Positions 1-7,184 of a DNA stretch of 51,544 nt are shown one piece after another. The translations under genes were made by a program, and so were the position numbers. The number at the start of each line of letters is the position of its first letter. The stretch's first letter is position 1. The stretch is from Pseudomonadota bacterium. GTDB lineage: Bacteria > Pseudomonadota > Gammaproteobacteria > Steroidobacterales > Steroidobacteraceae. The stretch covers positions 1 to 51,544 of the forward strand of contig JANXUT010000051.1 in assembly GCA_025356075.1 (NCBI GenBank), written 5' to 3'. The notes under the pieces were generated by a model. It saw only the letters and a list, made by a program, of their open reading frames with translations. It did not search any database and was not told the DNA's origin.

Positions 1-99
1 GGTGTCATGATCCACAGAGACGAAACGAACTGCCATGCGCGGAGTGTGATCGAAGCTCTGCGGAATTTAAAGTTTCTTCTAAGTCCGACAGGCTGCTAG
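1..99 (+). mobile_element. Right end of an insertion sequence (3' end of transposase plus terminal repeat)
   Basis: A plus-strand frame is open from base 1 and ends at TAG 97-99. Its last residues read about ALRNLKFLLSPTGC, and the final codons are formed by TCCGACAGGCTGCTAG. This arrangement, with a transposase C-terminus running into the terminal inverted repeat, is typical of compact IS elements, and the terminal string resembles IS ends I recall from Verrucomicrobia and Planctomycetes (recollection, not a search). The element continues outside the window, so the family, the other end and the target duplication cannot be seen. It interrupts the minus-strand lyase-like gene that begins at 516. 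An ordinary chance frame is the alternative. Confidence 0.5.
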
Positions 100-516
100 C
101 AGGATGGTGTCATTGGCGGTCTGTCCTTCGCCCCGGATCACAACGCCTGAAGCCGCCACCTTGAGCGTTCCGGCCACACGGTAAAGTCCGCGCTTGAGTA
201 AAAGCGTGCCGCGAAGCCCATGTTCATTTGGCTTTACGGACGAAAGTGCATCGATCGCCGCCTGAATGCGAGCGGTGTCATCCGCTTGGCCAGCTTGAGG
301 TGACAACTCCCTTGCCACCGGGACTACGGGGATTGCGACGCCTCCACCCATGTAACCGCACCGGGAAAAATCTGGAATCTGGTTCCCTTGTTTATCATGG
401 GTGTACGCAAGCCTGCCGTCAGACCCACTGGATACGGATGGCGAGGCATTGGCGACGCGCGACGCGTCCAGCGTGGCTAAGAACAGAGTTGTAAGGATGA
501 TGCTGGTGCGCTTCAT
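79..516 (-). pseudogene. Right-handed beta-helix polysaccharide-lyase-like protein, 5' fragment cut off by the IS end
   Basis: The 145-codon frame starts with a signal peptide (MKRTSIILTTLFLA, cleavage near VANA|SP) and contains the N-terminal part of a pectate-lyase or GH28-like beta-helix protein. Diagnostic pieces are DFSRCGYMGGGVAIP, DDTARIQAAIDAL, RGTLLLKRGLYRV and GVVIRGEGQ. Full-length members run to several hundred residues and continue after this GEGQ...ILLA segment, whereas here the frame stops within a few codons. The last codons (AACRT) come from the IS terminal repeat. The product would be a non-functional exported fragment. Such proteins are common in Verrucomicrobia and related polysaccharide degraders and unusual beside the gammaproteobacterial genes further right. 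Confidence 0.6.
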
Positions 517-702
517 CTTCAGTTTTTTGTTATTTTCATATCATTGGTAGCTTCATGCATGGCGGTTCTTGCCTCAAATACAGTTACACAGGACGAGGAT
601 CAACGCGCACTTCACGGACTAGCCGAGCCGAAAGCCACTCGCGTCAAACCCAGGAAGCGGTTACATGAACACTTTCTGCTTTATCGTTGCGGGGGAGCTG
701 GA

Positions 703-1590
703 TCAGCGGATTTCCACCTCGTTGCCGACACGCGTGAGGAGGTTGATTTCCTCCATGTCGGGGGTGCGGAGGACGATGCCGTGCGCGGGGGCGTCTGCCG
801 CGTTGTCGGCCCCGCGGAGTTGGAGCGGGAGCTTGGCGATTTGGATGACTTTTGCCGCACCGCGATAATCTTTGGACTGGGGCTGGACTTGGCGGCCACC
901 GAGTTCGGCAGACTTCGCGCCGATCTTGAATTTGCCGGGCGCCAGCTTGCCTTGGACGCCGAGGTGGAGGATCGGGTATTCGCTGATGAAACGGTCGCCG
1001 TCCCAGAGCGAGAGGGTCTTGCGTTGTGGCTCGATGAGGAGGCGGAAATCTAACGGCATGACGATGATTTCCTCGCCGGGTTGGATGCCTTTGAGTTCCA
1101 TCATGCCGTTCAGATAGATGATGCAGTCAAGGGAGGTGTGATACTCGGCGGCGATGCTGAAGAAGGAATTGCCCTTTTTGACGATGTGGTTTTTTTTGCC
1201 CTCCATGTGGGTGGTGGAGAGGATTTCATCGAGGTTCATCTCGCCCAGGATGCGGCGGGCGACGGGGGCGGAAGATGAGGAGGGGAAGACGTTGACGATG
1301 TTGAGCAGCTTCTCGCGGGCTTCGGGGAGTTTTCCGAGAGCGAGCAGTTCGTGGGCTTTTTGGAAGGCTTTCTCGCCGGGGTCGATGTCGGGGAGCTCGG
1401 CGGAATCGAGCATTTTCGCGAAGTCGGCGTCGGGCTGTTTGTTGACGACCTCGGCGGGATTGGGGATGATTTTTTCAAACACGCCACCGAGCGGCCTAAC
1501 GACGATGTGATAGGCCAACATGCCGGTAAAGGTCATGACTGCCAGAACGCAGAGGGCGACGAGAAGTTTTAAAACCGTCCAAAGGCTCAT
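703..1590 (-). CDS. Membrane-anchored LysM-domain protein with degenerate L,D-transpeptidase-like C-terminus
   Basis: About 295 residues from ATG 1590; an ATG at 1653 would overlap the preceding gene by 44 bases, so the shorter start is preferred, though neither has a clear ribosome binding site. One transmembrane segment (LLVALCVLAVMTFTGMLAY) is followed by a helical region, then a LysM motif (HIVKKGNSFFSIAAEYHTS...LNGM) that should bind peptidoglycan. The C-terminal part resembles a YkuD fold, ending in HGIVLRTPDMEEINLL and VGNEVEI, but the usual S-x-G-C-I-R catalytic cysteine motif is absent. It would therefore be a cell-wall binding protein without obvious transpeptidase activity. Its nearest likeness seems to be verrucomicrobial LysM proteins. 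It probably forms an operon with the gene ending at 1610. Confidence 0.6.
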   Translation of the reverse strand: MSLWTVLKLLVALCVLAVMTFTGMLAYHIVVRPLGGVFEKIIPNPAEVVNKQPDADFAKMLDSAELPDIDPGEKAFQKAHELLALGKLPEAREKLLNIVNVFPSSSSAPVARRILGEMNLDEILSTTHMEGKKNHIVKKGNSFFSIAAEYHTSLDCIIYLNGMMELKGIQPGEEIIVMPLDFRLLIEPQRKTLSLWDGDRFISEYPILHLGVQGKLAPGKFKIGAKSAELGGRQVQPQSKDYRGAAKVIQIAKLPLQLRGADNAADAPAHGIVLRTPDMEEINLLTRVGNEVEIR

Positions 1591-1609
1591 GGGAGAAAAC
1601 GGCTGGATT

Positions 1610-2146
1610 TCAAATGAGGCCGCGGCGTTTGAAATCGAAGGCATTGATTTCATGGGAACGGAGGATCATTTCGAAGGTGAACTTGAGGATGGAGATTTCC
1701 CAAGCGTCATCCACGCCCTCGATGATGGCGCGGGCGGGATTGCCGGTGCGGCGGATGTCCTCAAGAACCCGCTCGCGGACGGCGTCCATCGTGTCGTGGA
1801 TGATTTCCTCGTGGACTTGGCCGCGGCGGAATTTGAAGCCGTATTGGAGGAAGGCGAGATCCTTGCCCTCGCCTTTTAATTTTTCCACCAACTGGTCGAA
1901 GCGTGCTCTAGCAGACGAGTCGAAACCATCCAACTCCACCTCTGAGTAGGCGGACGGGCGGAGGATGCGCGGGCGCATGGCCTCGACTTCCCCGGTACGG
2001 ATGCGGACCTCGCCGGTGCGATCCATGAGCTCGCTGAGGAGTTGAAATTCAAAGCGGGTCTCACCAAAGGTGTCGATCCGACGGTCGGGCTCGCGCAGGA
2101 CTTTGGTCGTCTCTAACGCGTAGTGAATGTCGTCCGGCGAGTGCAT
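1610..2146 (-). CDS. Conserved hypothetical protein (verrucomicrobial type)
   Basis: 178 residues from ATG 2146; a GTG at 2176 would add ten residues but lies hard against the terminator at 2186-2220. No catalytic motif is recognised. The protein is a compact alpha/beta, charged, non-secreted product with segments FQLLSELMDRTGEVRIRTGEVEA and AIIEGVDDAWEISILKFTFEMI that I associate with a conserved hypothetical family in Verrucomicrobia. It lies 20 bases upstream of the LysM gene start and probably shares its transcript. Base composition is lower in GC than the genes right of 2245. Function is unknown. Confidence 0.55.
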   Translation of the reverse strand: MHSPDDIHYALETTKVLREPDRRIDTFGETRFEFQLLSELMDRTGEVRIRTGEVEAMRPRILRPSAYSEVELDGFDSSARARFDQLVEKLKGEGKDLAFLQYGFKFRRGQVHEEIIHDTMDAVRERVLEDIRRTGNPARAIIEGVDDAWEISILKFTFEMILRSHEINAFDFKRRGLI

Positions 2147-2185
2147 GGCGCGGGATTGTCGCCCTGAAGCGGACACTTTGCAATG

Positions 2186-2220
2186 AAAAGGGCGGTCACC
2201 TTGTTAGGTGCCGCCCTTTT
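2186..2220 (-). terminator. Intrinsic terminator downstream of acpP
   Basis: Near-perfect hairpin: AAAAGGGCGG (2186-2195) pairs with CCGCCCTTTT (2211-2220), and CACC/GGTG extends the stem inside with a TTGTTA loop and one bulged base. On the minus strand the 3' arm ends in TTTT, 25 bases after the acpP stop. Outer TTTGC/GCAAA bases extend the symmetry, so it could also stop rightward transcription. It marks the boundary between the lower-GC left flank and the gammaproteobacterial block. Confidence 0.8.
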
Positions 2221-2244
2221 GCAAAGCGTTCGCCTAACGGAAAA

Positions 2245-2481
2245 TCAGGCCTGCTGGCTGGTGATGTAGGCGACCACGTCACCGACCGCTTGGAGCTTCT
2301 CGGCTTCTTCGTCCGGTACTTCGATGTCGAATTCTTCTTCAAACGCCATGACGAGCTCGACGGTGTCGAGCGAGTCGGCTCCGAGATCGTCCACGAAAGA
2401 GGCGTCGTTCGTGACTTCCTCTTCCTTGACTCCCAATTGCTCGGCGACGATCTTCTTGACTCTCTCTTCCACGCTGCTCAT
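2245..2481 (-). CDS. acpP: Acyl carrier protein
   Basis: 78 residues, the usual length for bacterial ACP, from ATG 2481 with GAGGA ten bases upstream; an upstream in-frame start at 2523 adds non-conserved residues and is rejected. The phosphopantetheine attachment serine is Ser37 in the [10 protein letters not shown] motif, and the acidic helix [15 protein letters not shown] is intact. The protein carries growing acyl chains on its thioester in cytosolic type II fatty acid synthesis. It is the last gene of the fabD-fabG-acpP group. Codons are less GC-rich than in neighbours, as expected for a very highly expressed gene. fabF, which usually follows acpP, is not present. Confidence 0.96.
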   Translation of the reverse strand: MSSVEERVKKIVAEQLGVKEEEVTNDASFVDDLGADSLDTVELVMAFEEEFDIEVPDEEAEKLQAVGDVVAYITSQQA

Positions 2482-2567
2482 CGTTTTTTCGTCCTCTGTG
2501 ACGCTACGGCGTAACGCGTCCACAGCGACACGAGGAGGGCTCTCCCCACCTGTCGCGCGGACGCCGC

Positions 2568-2573
2568 ATTTTA
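2568..2573 (-). promoter_or_regulatory. Possible -10 element for acpP
   Basis: The minus strand carries TAAAAT in the otherwise GC-rich 160-base gap between fabG and acpP, about 85 bases before the acpP start. No convincing -35 hexamer lies 16-18 bases upstream. A separate acpP promoter is common in bacteria because ACP is needed in excess over the Fab enzymes. Confidence 0.3.
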
Positions 2574-2641
2574 GGGGAAACGCCCGTCCCCCGCCATCGA
2601 CCCTGTCTCAAACCTTATCAATGGGTTACGCCGAAGCCCCC

Positions 2642-3406
2642 TCAGGGCATGTGCATTCCGCCGTTCACGGACAAGGTTTCCCCGGTCACGTAGGCGGCCG
2701 CGGGGGACGCCAGATAGAGGACCGCGAGCGCGATGTCCTGCGGCGTCCCGAGGCGCCCGAGCGGGATGGTCGCGGCGAGCCCTGTGCGCTGCTCATCGCT
2801 CAACGCCCGGGTCATGTCGGTGTCGATGAACCCCGGCGCGACCACGTTGCAGGTGATGTGGCGCGAGGCGATCTCGCGGGCGAGCGACTTCGTGAAGCCG
2901 ATGATGCCGGCCTTGGCGGCGGCGTAGTTCGCCTGACCCGCATTGCCGGTCTGCCCGACCACCGAGGCGATGCTGATGATCCGCCCGGTGCGCGCCTTCA
3001 TCATGCCGCGCAGCACCGCCTTCGAGAGCCGGAAGACCCCGGTCAGGTTGGTGCCAACGACCGCCTCCCAGTCCTCCGGCTTCATGCGCAGCATCAGCCC
3101 GTCGCGGGTGATGCCGGCATTGTTGACGAGGATGCCGACGGCGCCCTCGGTGCCCTCGACCGCGGCGAGCGCCGCATCGACGCTCGCCTGGTCGGCGACG
3201 TTGAGGACGATGCCGCGCCCGGGGAGCCCGGCGCTGGCGAGCGTGCGGCCGATCTCCTCGGCGCCGCCCGCGCTCGTCGCGGTGCCGACGACGCGCGCGC
3301 CCGCCCCGGCGAGCGCCACCAGGATCGCCCGCCCGATGCCGCGCGAGGCTCCCGTAACGAGCGCGACCTGGCCATCGAGCCTGAACGGGGCGGTCGGTTC
3401 GGTCAT
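2642..3406 (-). CDS. fabG: 3-oxoacyl-ACP reductase FabG
   Basis: 254 residues, family-typical, from ATG 3406 with AAGGAG six bases upstream, starting directly after the fabD stop. It is a short-chain dehydrogenase: TGASRGIGRAI is the NADPH-binding glycine motif, NNAG the following structural motif, and the catalytic Ser-Tyr-Lys set is seen in IISIASVVGQTGNAGQANYAAAKAG. The PGFIDTDMT loop is characteristic of FabG. It reduces 3-oxoacyl-ACP to 3-hydroxyacyl-ACP in the cytosolic elongation cycle. Tight coupling to fabD upstream and acpP downstream supports the fatty-acid rather than a general SDR role. Confidence 0.95.
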   Translation of the reverse strand: MTEPTAPFRLDGQVALVTGASRGIGRAILVALAGAGARVVGTATSAGGAEEIGRTLASAGLPGRGIVLNVADQASVDAALAAVEGTEGAVGILVNNAGITRDGLMLRMKPEDWEAVVGTNLTGVFRLSKAVLRGMMKARTGRIISIASVVGQTGNAGQANYAAAKAGIIGFTKSLAREIASRHITCNVVAPGFIDTDMTRALSDEQRTGLAATIPLGRLGTPQDIALAVLYLASPAAAYVTGETLSVNGGMHMP

Positions 3407-3407
3407 T

Positions 3408-4346
3408 TCATTCTCCTTGCAGGCCAAGCGCGGCGGCGAGGCTGTCCGGGTCTTCGATCGCCTGCATCGCAATCGCCTTGTTCCGCTCGATGCGGCGGTT
3501 GAGCGCCGTCAGCACCTTGCCCGGGCCGCACTCGAGGAGGCGCGTCGCGCCGTGGCGGAGGAGGTCGGCGATCGTGTCCGACCAGCGCACCGGGCTCGAC
3601 AGCTGCCGCACGAGGTCGGCGCGAATCTGCTCGGGCAGCGCGTGGCGGCCGAGGCCGATGCCATAGACCGGGATCGAGGGCGGCGCGACCGGGACGAGCG
3701 CGAGCCGCACGGCGAGCTTGGCGCCCGCGCCTGCGAGTAGCGAGCTGTGCGCGGGCACGCTGACGGGAAGGAGCAGCGCGCGCTTCGCCCCGCGCGCCTT
3801 GCACGCATCGATCGCGCGCGCGACGGCACCGGCGTGGCCGGCGATGACGAGCTGGCCGGGCGAGTTGTAGTTGACCGCCTCGACGACCTCGCCCGCCCGG
3901 GCCTCCCGGCACGCGGCCTCGACGTCGGCGTCCTCGAGCCCGAGGATCGCCGCCATCGCGCCTTGGCCCGCCGGCATCGCCTCCTGCATCGCCCGTCCCC
4001 GAAACTGGACGAGCGCCACGGCATCGGTGAACCCCAGCGCGCCGCCGCACACGAGCGCGGTGAACTCGCCGAGGCTGTGGCCCGCGAGCGCGGCGGGACG
4101 CGCACCGCCGTGCGCGAGCCAGGCGCGCCACACGGCGACGCCCGCGGTCAGCATCGCCGGTTGCGTGCGTTCGGTCGAACCTAAGAGTTCCGCCGGCCCC
4201 TCCTGGCAGAGCGCCCACAGGTCGTAGCCGAGGACGCCGGATGCCTCGGCGAACGTCGCCTTCACCACGGGCTCGCTCGCGCCGAGCGCGCTCAGCATGC
4301 CAACCGACTGCGAGCCCTGGCCCGGAAACACACACGCGATGGACAT
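3408..4346 (-). CDS. fabD: Malonyl-CoA:ACP transacylase FabD
   Basis: 312 residues from ATG 4346 (MSIACVFPGQGSQSVGM); GAGG sits upstream. The GQGSQ oxyanion motif is at the N-terminus and the GHSLGE motif contains the catalytic serine that is malonylated; a downstream PVSVPAHSSLL segment carries the second active-site histidine. It transfers malonate from CoA to ACP, supplying extender units. The gene lies 22 bases after the rhombosortase gene and one base before fabG. A consensus TATAAT within the 3' end of the upstream gene probably gives it its own promoter. plsX and fabH, often just upstream of fabD, are absent here. Confidence 0.95.
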   Translation of the reverse strand: MSIACVFPGQGSQSVGMLSALGASEPVVKATFAEASGVLGYDLWALCQEGPAELLGSTERTQPAMLTAGVAVWRAWLAHGGARPAALAGHSLGEFTALVCGGALGFTDAVALVQFRGRAMQEAMPAGQGAMAAILGLEDADVEAACREARAGEVVEAVNYNSPGQLVIAGHAGAVARAIDACKARGAKRALLLPVSVPAHSSLLAGAGAKLAVRLALVPVAPPSIPVYGIGLGRHALPEQIRADLVRQLSSPVRWSDTIADLLRHGATRLLECGPGKVLTALNRRIERNKAIAMQAIEDPDSLAAALGLQGE

Positions 4347-4367
4347 CGGCGCCCTCGAAAAACGGCG

Positions 4368-4394
4368 ATTATAGCCGGCGTCGCCCGAGCCCAA
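4368..4394 (-). promoter_or_regulatory. Promoter for fabD-fabG(-acpP)
   Basis: The minus strand has a perfect TATAAT (4368-4373) with TTGGGC (4389-4394) fifteen bases upstream, or CTTGGG at sixteen. It overlaps the stop codon of the rhombosortase gene and would start transcription near 4361, leaving a short leader with the fabD ribosome binding site. The -10 match is striking in such GC-rich DNA; the -35 is weaker. Confidence 0.55.
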
Positions 4395-4971
4395 GGCCCA
4401 GCGCGACCAGGGCGCCCGCGAGCGCGCCCAGGCGATGCGCGGCGCTGACCACGGGAAGCGAGGCGCCGAGGAGTCCGGATACGGGTCCATGCCAGGCTTC
4501 GAGCAGCAGTTTTCCGGCGAGGAGCGCGAGCGTCACCCCGGACTCGAGCCGCCAGCGCCGGCGGCACGCGATGCCGCCGCCGGCCCAGATTCCATGGAGC
4601 GCGCCCGAGATCCCGACGTACCAGGCGATGCCGGGCTCGAAAAAGTAAAGCCCCAGGCCAACGCCGAGCGCCGAGCCGAGCGCGATGAAGCACCAGTCCC
4701 GCGGGCGCGCGTCCTCGACGTAGAGGAACCAGAGGAGCACGAGTGCCGCGAGGTTCATCGCGAGGTGCATCGCATTCAGGTGCACGAGCTGGCCCGAGAG
4801 GATCCGCCACCCCTCGCCCGCCCCGATCGAGGTGCGCTCGTAGCGAAGCGCGCGCGCCGCCTCAGGGCCGAGGGCCTGGATGAGGCAGAGCACGAGGACG
4901 GTGACCACGAGTGCGGTCGCCCGGTGGCGACGCCACGCCTCGCGGAACTTAAACGGCAGCGTCTCCCTCAA
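4369..4971 (-). CDS. rrtA: Rhombosortase (rhomboid-family intramembrane protease for GlyGly-CTERM proteins)
   Basis: About 200 residues with five to six hydrophobic helices. The serine active-site motif GISGALHG (Y-V-G-I-S-G) and the SGQLVHLNAMHLAMNL segment with its His and Asn are characteristic of the small rhombosortase branch of rhomboid proteases. Known members act in the inner membrane on proteins carrying a C-terminal GlyGly-CTERM tail, which are then released or surface-anchored after type II secretion. The gene is divergent from gspG with 62 bases between them, which fits that role. The start chosen is TTG 4971; no better start precedes the first helix. It lies 22 bases upstream of fabD and may be partly cotranscribed with it. 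Confidence 0.8.
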   Translation of the reverse strand: MRETLPFKFREAWRRHRATALVVTVLVLCLIQALGPEAARALRYERTSIGAGEGWRILSGQLVHLNAMHLAMNLAALVLLWFLYVEDARPRDWCFIALGSALGVGLGLYFFEPGIAWYVGISGALHGIWAGGGIACRRRWRLESGVTLALLAGKLLLEAWHGPVSGLLGASLPVVSAAHRLGALAGALVALGLGLGRRRL

Positions 4972-4991
4972 AGGCTTAGGACCCCTTCTGC

Positions 4992-4997
4992 TATGAT
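4992..4997 (+). promoter_or_regulatory. Possible -10 element of the gsp operon
   Basis: TATGAT on the plus strand, 36 bases before the gspG start, inside the 62-base divergent gap with the rhombosortase gene. GGAG at 5022-5025 is the gspG ribosome binding site. No clear -35 box was found, so activator dependence is possible. Confidence 0.35.
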
Positions 4998-5033
4998 TTA
5001 ACGATGTTTTTTCCGCCCTTTGGAGTCTAGCCC

Positions 5034-5492
5034 ATGCCCGCCTCCCGCCGGACGCCGCCCTTCGCTGTTCGCTCGGGCGGCTTCACGCTGATCGAGATCA
5101 TGGTGGTGGTCGTCATCATCGCGATCCTGGCCTCGCTGGTCGCCCCCTCGATCATGAGCCGCATCGACGATGCGCGGGTGGTGAAGGCCAAGCAGGACCT
5201 GCGCCTCTACGAGAGCGCGCTCGATCTTTACAAGATGGACAACTACCGCTACCCGACGACCGACCAGGGACTGCAGGCGCTCGTGCAGAAGCCGAACGAC
5301 CCGAACATCAAGAACTGGCGCGCCGACGGCTACGTGAAGCAGCTGCAGAAGGATCCGTGGGGCGCCGAGTACGTCTACGTGAGCCCGGGCACGAACGGCG
5401 CGCCGTACGACCTGTATTCGCTCGGCAGCGACGGCCAGCCGGGCGGCCAGGGGCTCGATGCCGACATCTACTCGCGCGAGATGACGAAGTAG
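5034..5492 (+). CDS. gspG: Type II secretion major pseudopilin GspG
   Basis: 152 residues, typical length, with GGAG eight bases before ATG 5034. The type IV prepilin-like leader ends in SGG|FTLIE, so prepilin peptidase should cut after Gly16 and methylate Phe17; Glu at +5 is present. The helix IMVVVVIIAILASLVAPSIM follows, then the GspG core (KQDLRLYESALDLYKMDNYRYP...TTDQGLQALV) and the C-terminal calcium-binding region with WGxxY-type residues. It polymerises into the periplasmic pseudopilus. It is the first gene of gspGHIJKLMN. Confidence 0.97.
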   Translation: MPASRRTPPFAVRSGGFTLIEIMVVVVIIAILASLVAPSIMSRIDDARVVKAKQDLRLYESALDLYKMDNYRYPTTDQGLQALVQKPNDPNIKNWRADGYVKQLQKDPWGAEYVYVSPGTNGAPYDLYSLGSDGQPGGQGLDADIYSREMTK

Positions 5493-5509
5493 GCCGCGAA
5501 GGCCCTCGC

Positions 5510-6055
5510 GTGCGCGCGGTGCCCTCGCGACCACCCAGGCTCCCGCCACGCGGCTTCACGCTGCTCGAGATCCTCGTCGTCCTCGTCATCATCGCCGTCA
5601 TGACGACGGTCGCGATCCTGTCGATCGGCGTGCTGGGCTCCGACCGCGGGCTCGACGAGGAGGGCGACCGCTACACCGACGTCGTCGCCGCCGCGAGCGA
5701 GCAGGCCGAGCTCGAGGGCCGCGACTACGGCATCTGGATCGGCCCCGGGCGCTACCAGGTGTACGCGTTCTCGGTGACCAAGCAGCTGTGGGAGCCGCTC
5801 CCCGACGACCGGATGTACGAGGAGCACGAGTTGCCGGGCGGGCTGACGGTGGAACTCGAGGTCGAGGGCCGGCCCGTGGCGCTTGGTCTTGACAAGCCGA
5901 ACCAGCCGCGCGTGCCGCAGGTGTTCCTGTTCGCGAGCGGCGATTCGGCGCCCTATCGCCTGACGCTCGGGCGCGAGGGGAGCGAGGCGAAGTGGCTGGT
6001 CGACGGCCAGCCCGACGGCACGCTCACCGTCACGCACCCCGGGACGCAGCCGTGA
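5510..6055 (+). CDS. gspH: Type II secretion minor pseudopilin GspH
   Basis: 181 residues from GTG 5510; an upstream extension of the frame overlaps gspG and is rejected. The leader ends PPRG|FTLLE, with Glu at +5, followed by a hydrophobic helix (ILVVLVIIAVMTTVAILSIG). The globular domain is typical of GspH/FimT-like pseudopilins (DEEGDRYTDVVAAASEQAELEGRDYGIWI). It is a minor component linking the major pseudopilus to the GspIJK tip. It overlaps gspI by four bases (GTGA). Confidence 0.88.
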   Translation: MRAVPSRPPRLPPRGFTLLEILVVLVIIAVMTTVAILSIGVLGSDRGLDEEGDRYTDVVAAASEQAELEGRDYGIWIGPGRYQVYAFSVTKQLWEPLPDDRMYEEHELPGGLTVELEVEGRPVALGLDKPNQPRVPQVFLFASGDSAPYRLTLGREGSEAKWLVDGQPDGTLTVTHPGTQP

Positions 6056-6564
6056 GGCGCCGGGGCTTCACGCTGATCGAGGTGCTGGTCGCGCTCGTCA
6101 TCGCGGCGCTCGGGCTCGCGGCGGTCCTCTCGGTCGTGACGGCCTCGGCGCGCGACTCGAGCTACCTGCGCGACAAGACGCTCGCAAGCTGGATCGCGCT
6201 CAACCAGATCACGCTCATCAGGATCAGCAACTCCCTGCCGTCGGTCGACAAGACGACGGGCGATGTGGACTTCGCCAACGGCAAGTGGAAGTGGCAGCAG
6301 ACGGTCACGCAGACGGACGTCCCGAACCTGCGGCGCATCGACGTGGCGGTGCGCCATGCGGAGGACCCCGACACCGCGCCCGTCGCGACGCTGACCGGAT
6401 TCGTCGGCCGCACGCAGGTGCAGACGCCGCCGAGCGCGGCGACCTGGGAAGTGAACCCGGCGGGGCCTGGCGGCACGCACGCGGGGCCGGCGGCGACGCC
6501 GGTGACGCCGGTGAAGCCGGTGACTCCGCTACCGCCCGTGACGCCGGCGACGACGACACCATGA
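6052..6564 (+). CDS. gspI: Type II secretion minor pseudopilin GspI with a long Pro/Thr/Val tail
   Basis: 170 residues from GTG 6052, which overlaps the gspH stop as GTGA. The leader is very short (MRRRG|FTLIEVLVALVIAALGL), with Glu at +5. The core (SWIALNQITLIR...KWQQTVTQTDVPNLRRIDV) matches GspI, one of the three tip pseudopilins. GspI proteins are usually about 120-130 residues; here about 45 extra C-terminal residues form a low-complexity tail rich in TPV and VTP repeats. It overlaps gspJ by ATGA. Confidence 0.9.
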   Translation: MRRRGFTLIEVLVALVIAALGLAAVLSVVTASARDSSYLRDKTLASWIALNQITLIRISNSLPSVDKTTGDVDFANGKWKWQQTVTQTDVPNLRRIDVAVRHAEDPDTAPVATLTGFVGRTQVQTPPSAATWEVNPAGPGGTHAGPAATPVTPVKPVTPLPPVTPATTTP

Positions 6565-7184
6565 GCCACGAGCGCGCCCGCGGCTTCACGCTCATCGAGG
6601 TGCTGGTCTCGGTGTTTCTCCTGAGCGTGCTCGCGGCGTTCTGCTACGAGACGCTCAACTACGTGCGCAAGTCGCGCGAGACCACCGCCGCCGCGTTCGG
6701 GCGGATCCGCGAGCTCGAACTCGCGATCCACGTGCTGTCGACCGATTTTCAGCAGCTCGAGCCCCGCCCGGTCCGGGACACGCTCGGCACCGCGGTGCAG
6801 CCGGCGCTGTTCGCCGATGCGAGGAGCACCGATGTCGTCGCGCTGACGCGCGGCGGCTGGCCGAACTCGATCGGACTTCCGCGCGGCACGCTGCAGCGGG
6901 TCACCTACACGCTCGAGAACACGACGCTCATCCGCTCCTACCCGACCGTGCTCGATGCGACGCTCGCCAACACGCCCGTCCGGCGCGAGATCCTGAAGGA
7001 CGTCGTCTCGATCAAGATCCGCTACATGGACACGAGCCGCACCTGGCAGGAGCAGTGGCCGCCGCTGCAGGCGAACGCCGCCTCGCTGTCGCTGCCCGTC
7101 GCCACGCGCCCGATTGCGGTCGAGATCACCGTCGAGCTCAAGGACTCCGGGACGATCACCCGCCTCCTCGAGATCCCCGGATGA
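6561..7184 (+). CDS. gspJ: Type II secretion minor pseudopilin GspJ
   Basis: 207 residues from ATG 6561, which overlaps the gspI stop. The leader is ERARG|FTLIE with Glu at +5, followed by VLVSVFLLSVLAAFCYETL. The rest fits GspJ (RIRELELAIHVLSTDFQQLEPRPVRD; LQRVTYTLENTTLIR; VSIKIRYMDTSRTWQEQWPP). GspJ joins GspI and GspK in the trimeric tip that starts pseudopilus assembly. It ends in a four-base overlap with gspK. Confidence 0.93.
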   Translation: MSHERARGFTLIEVLVSVFLLSVLAAFCYETLNYVRKSRETTAAAFGRIRELELAIHVLSTDFQQLEPRPVRDTLGTAVQPALFADARSTDVVALTRGGWPNSIGLPRGTLQRVTYTLENTTLIRSYPTVLDATLANTPVRREILKDVVSIKIRYMDTSRTWQEQWPPLQANAASLSLPVATRPIAVEITVELKDSGTITRLLEIPG

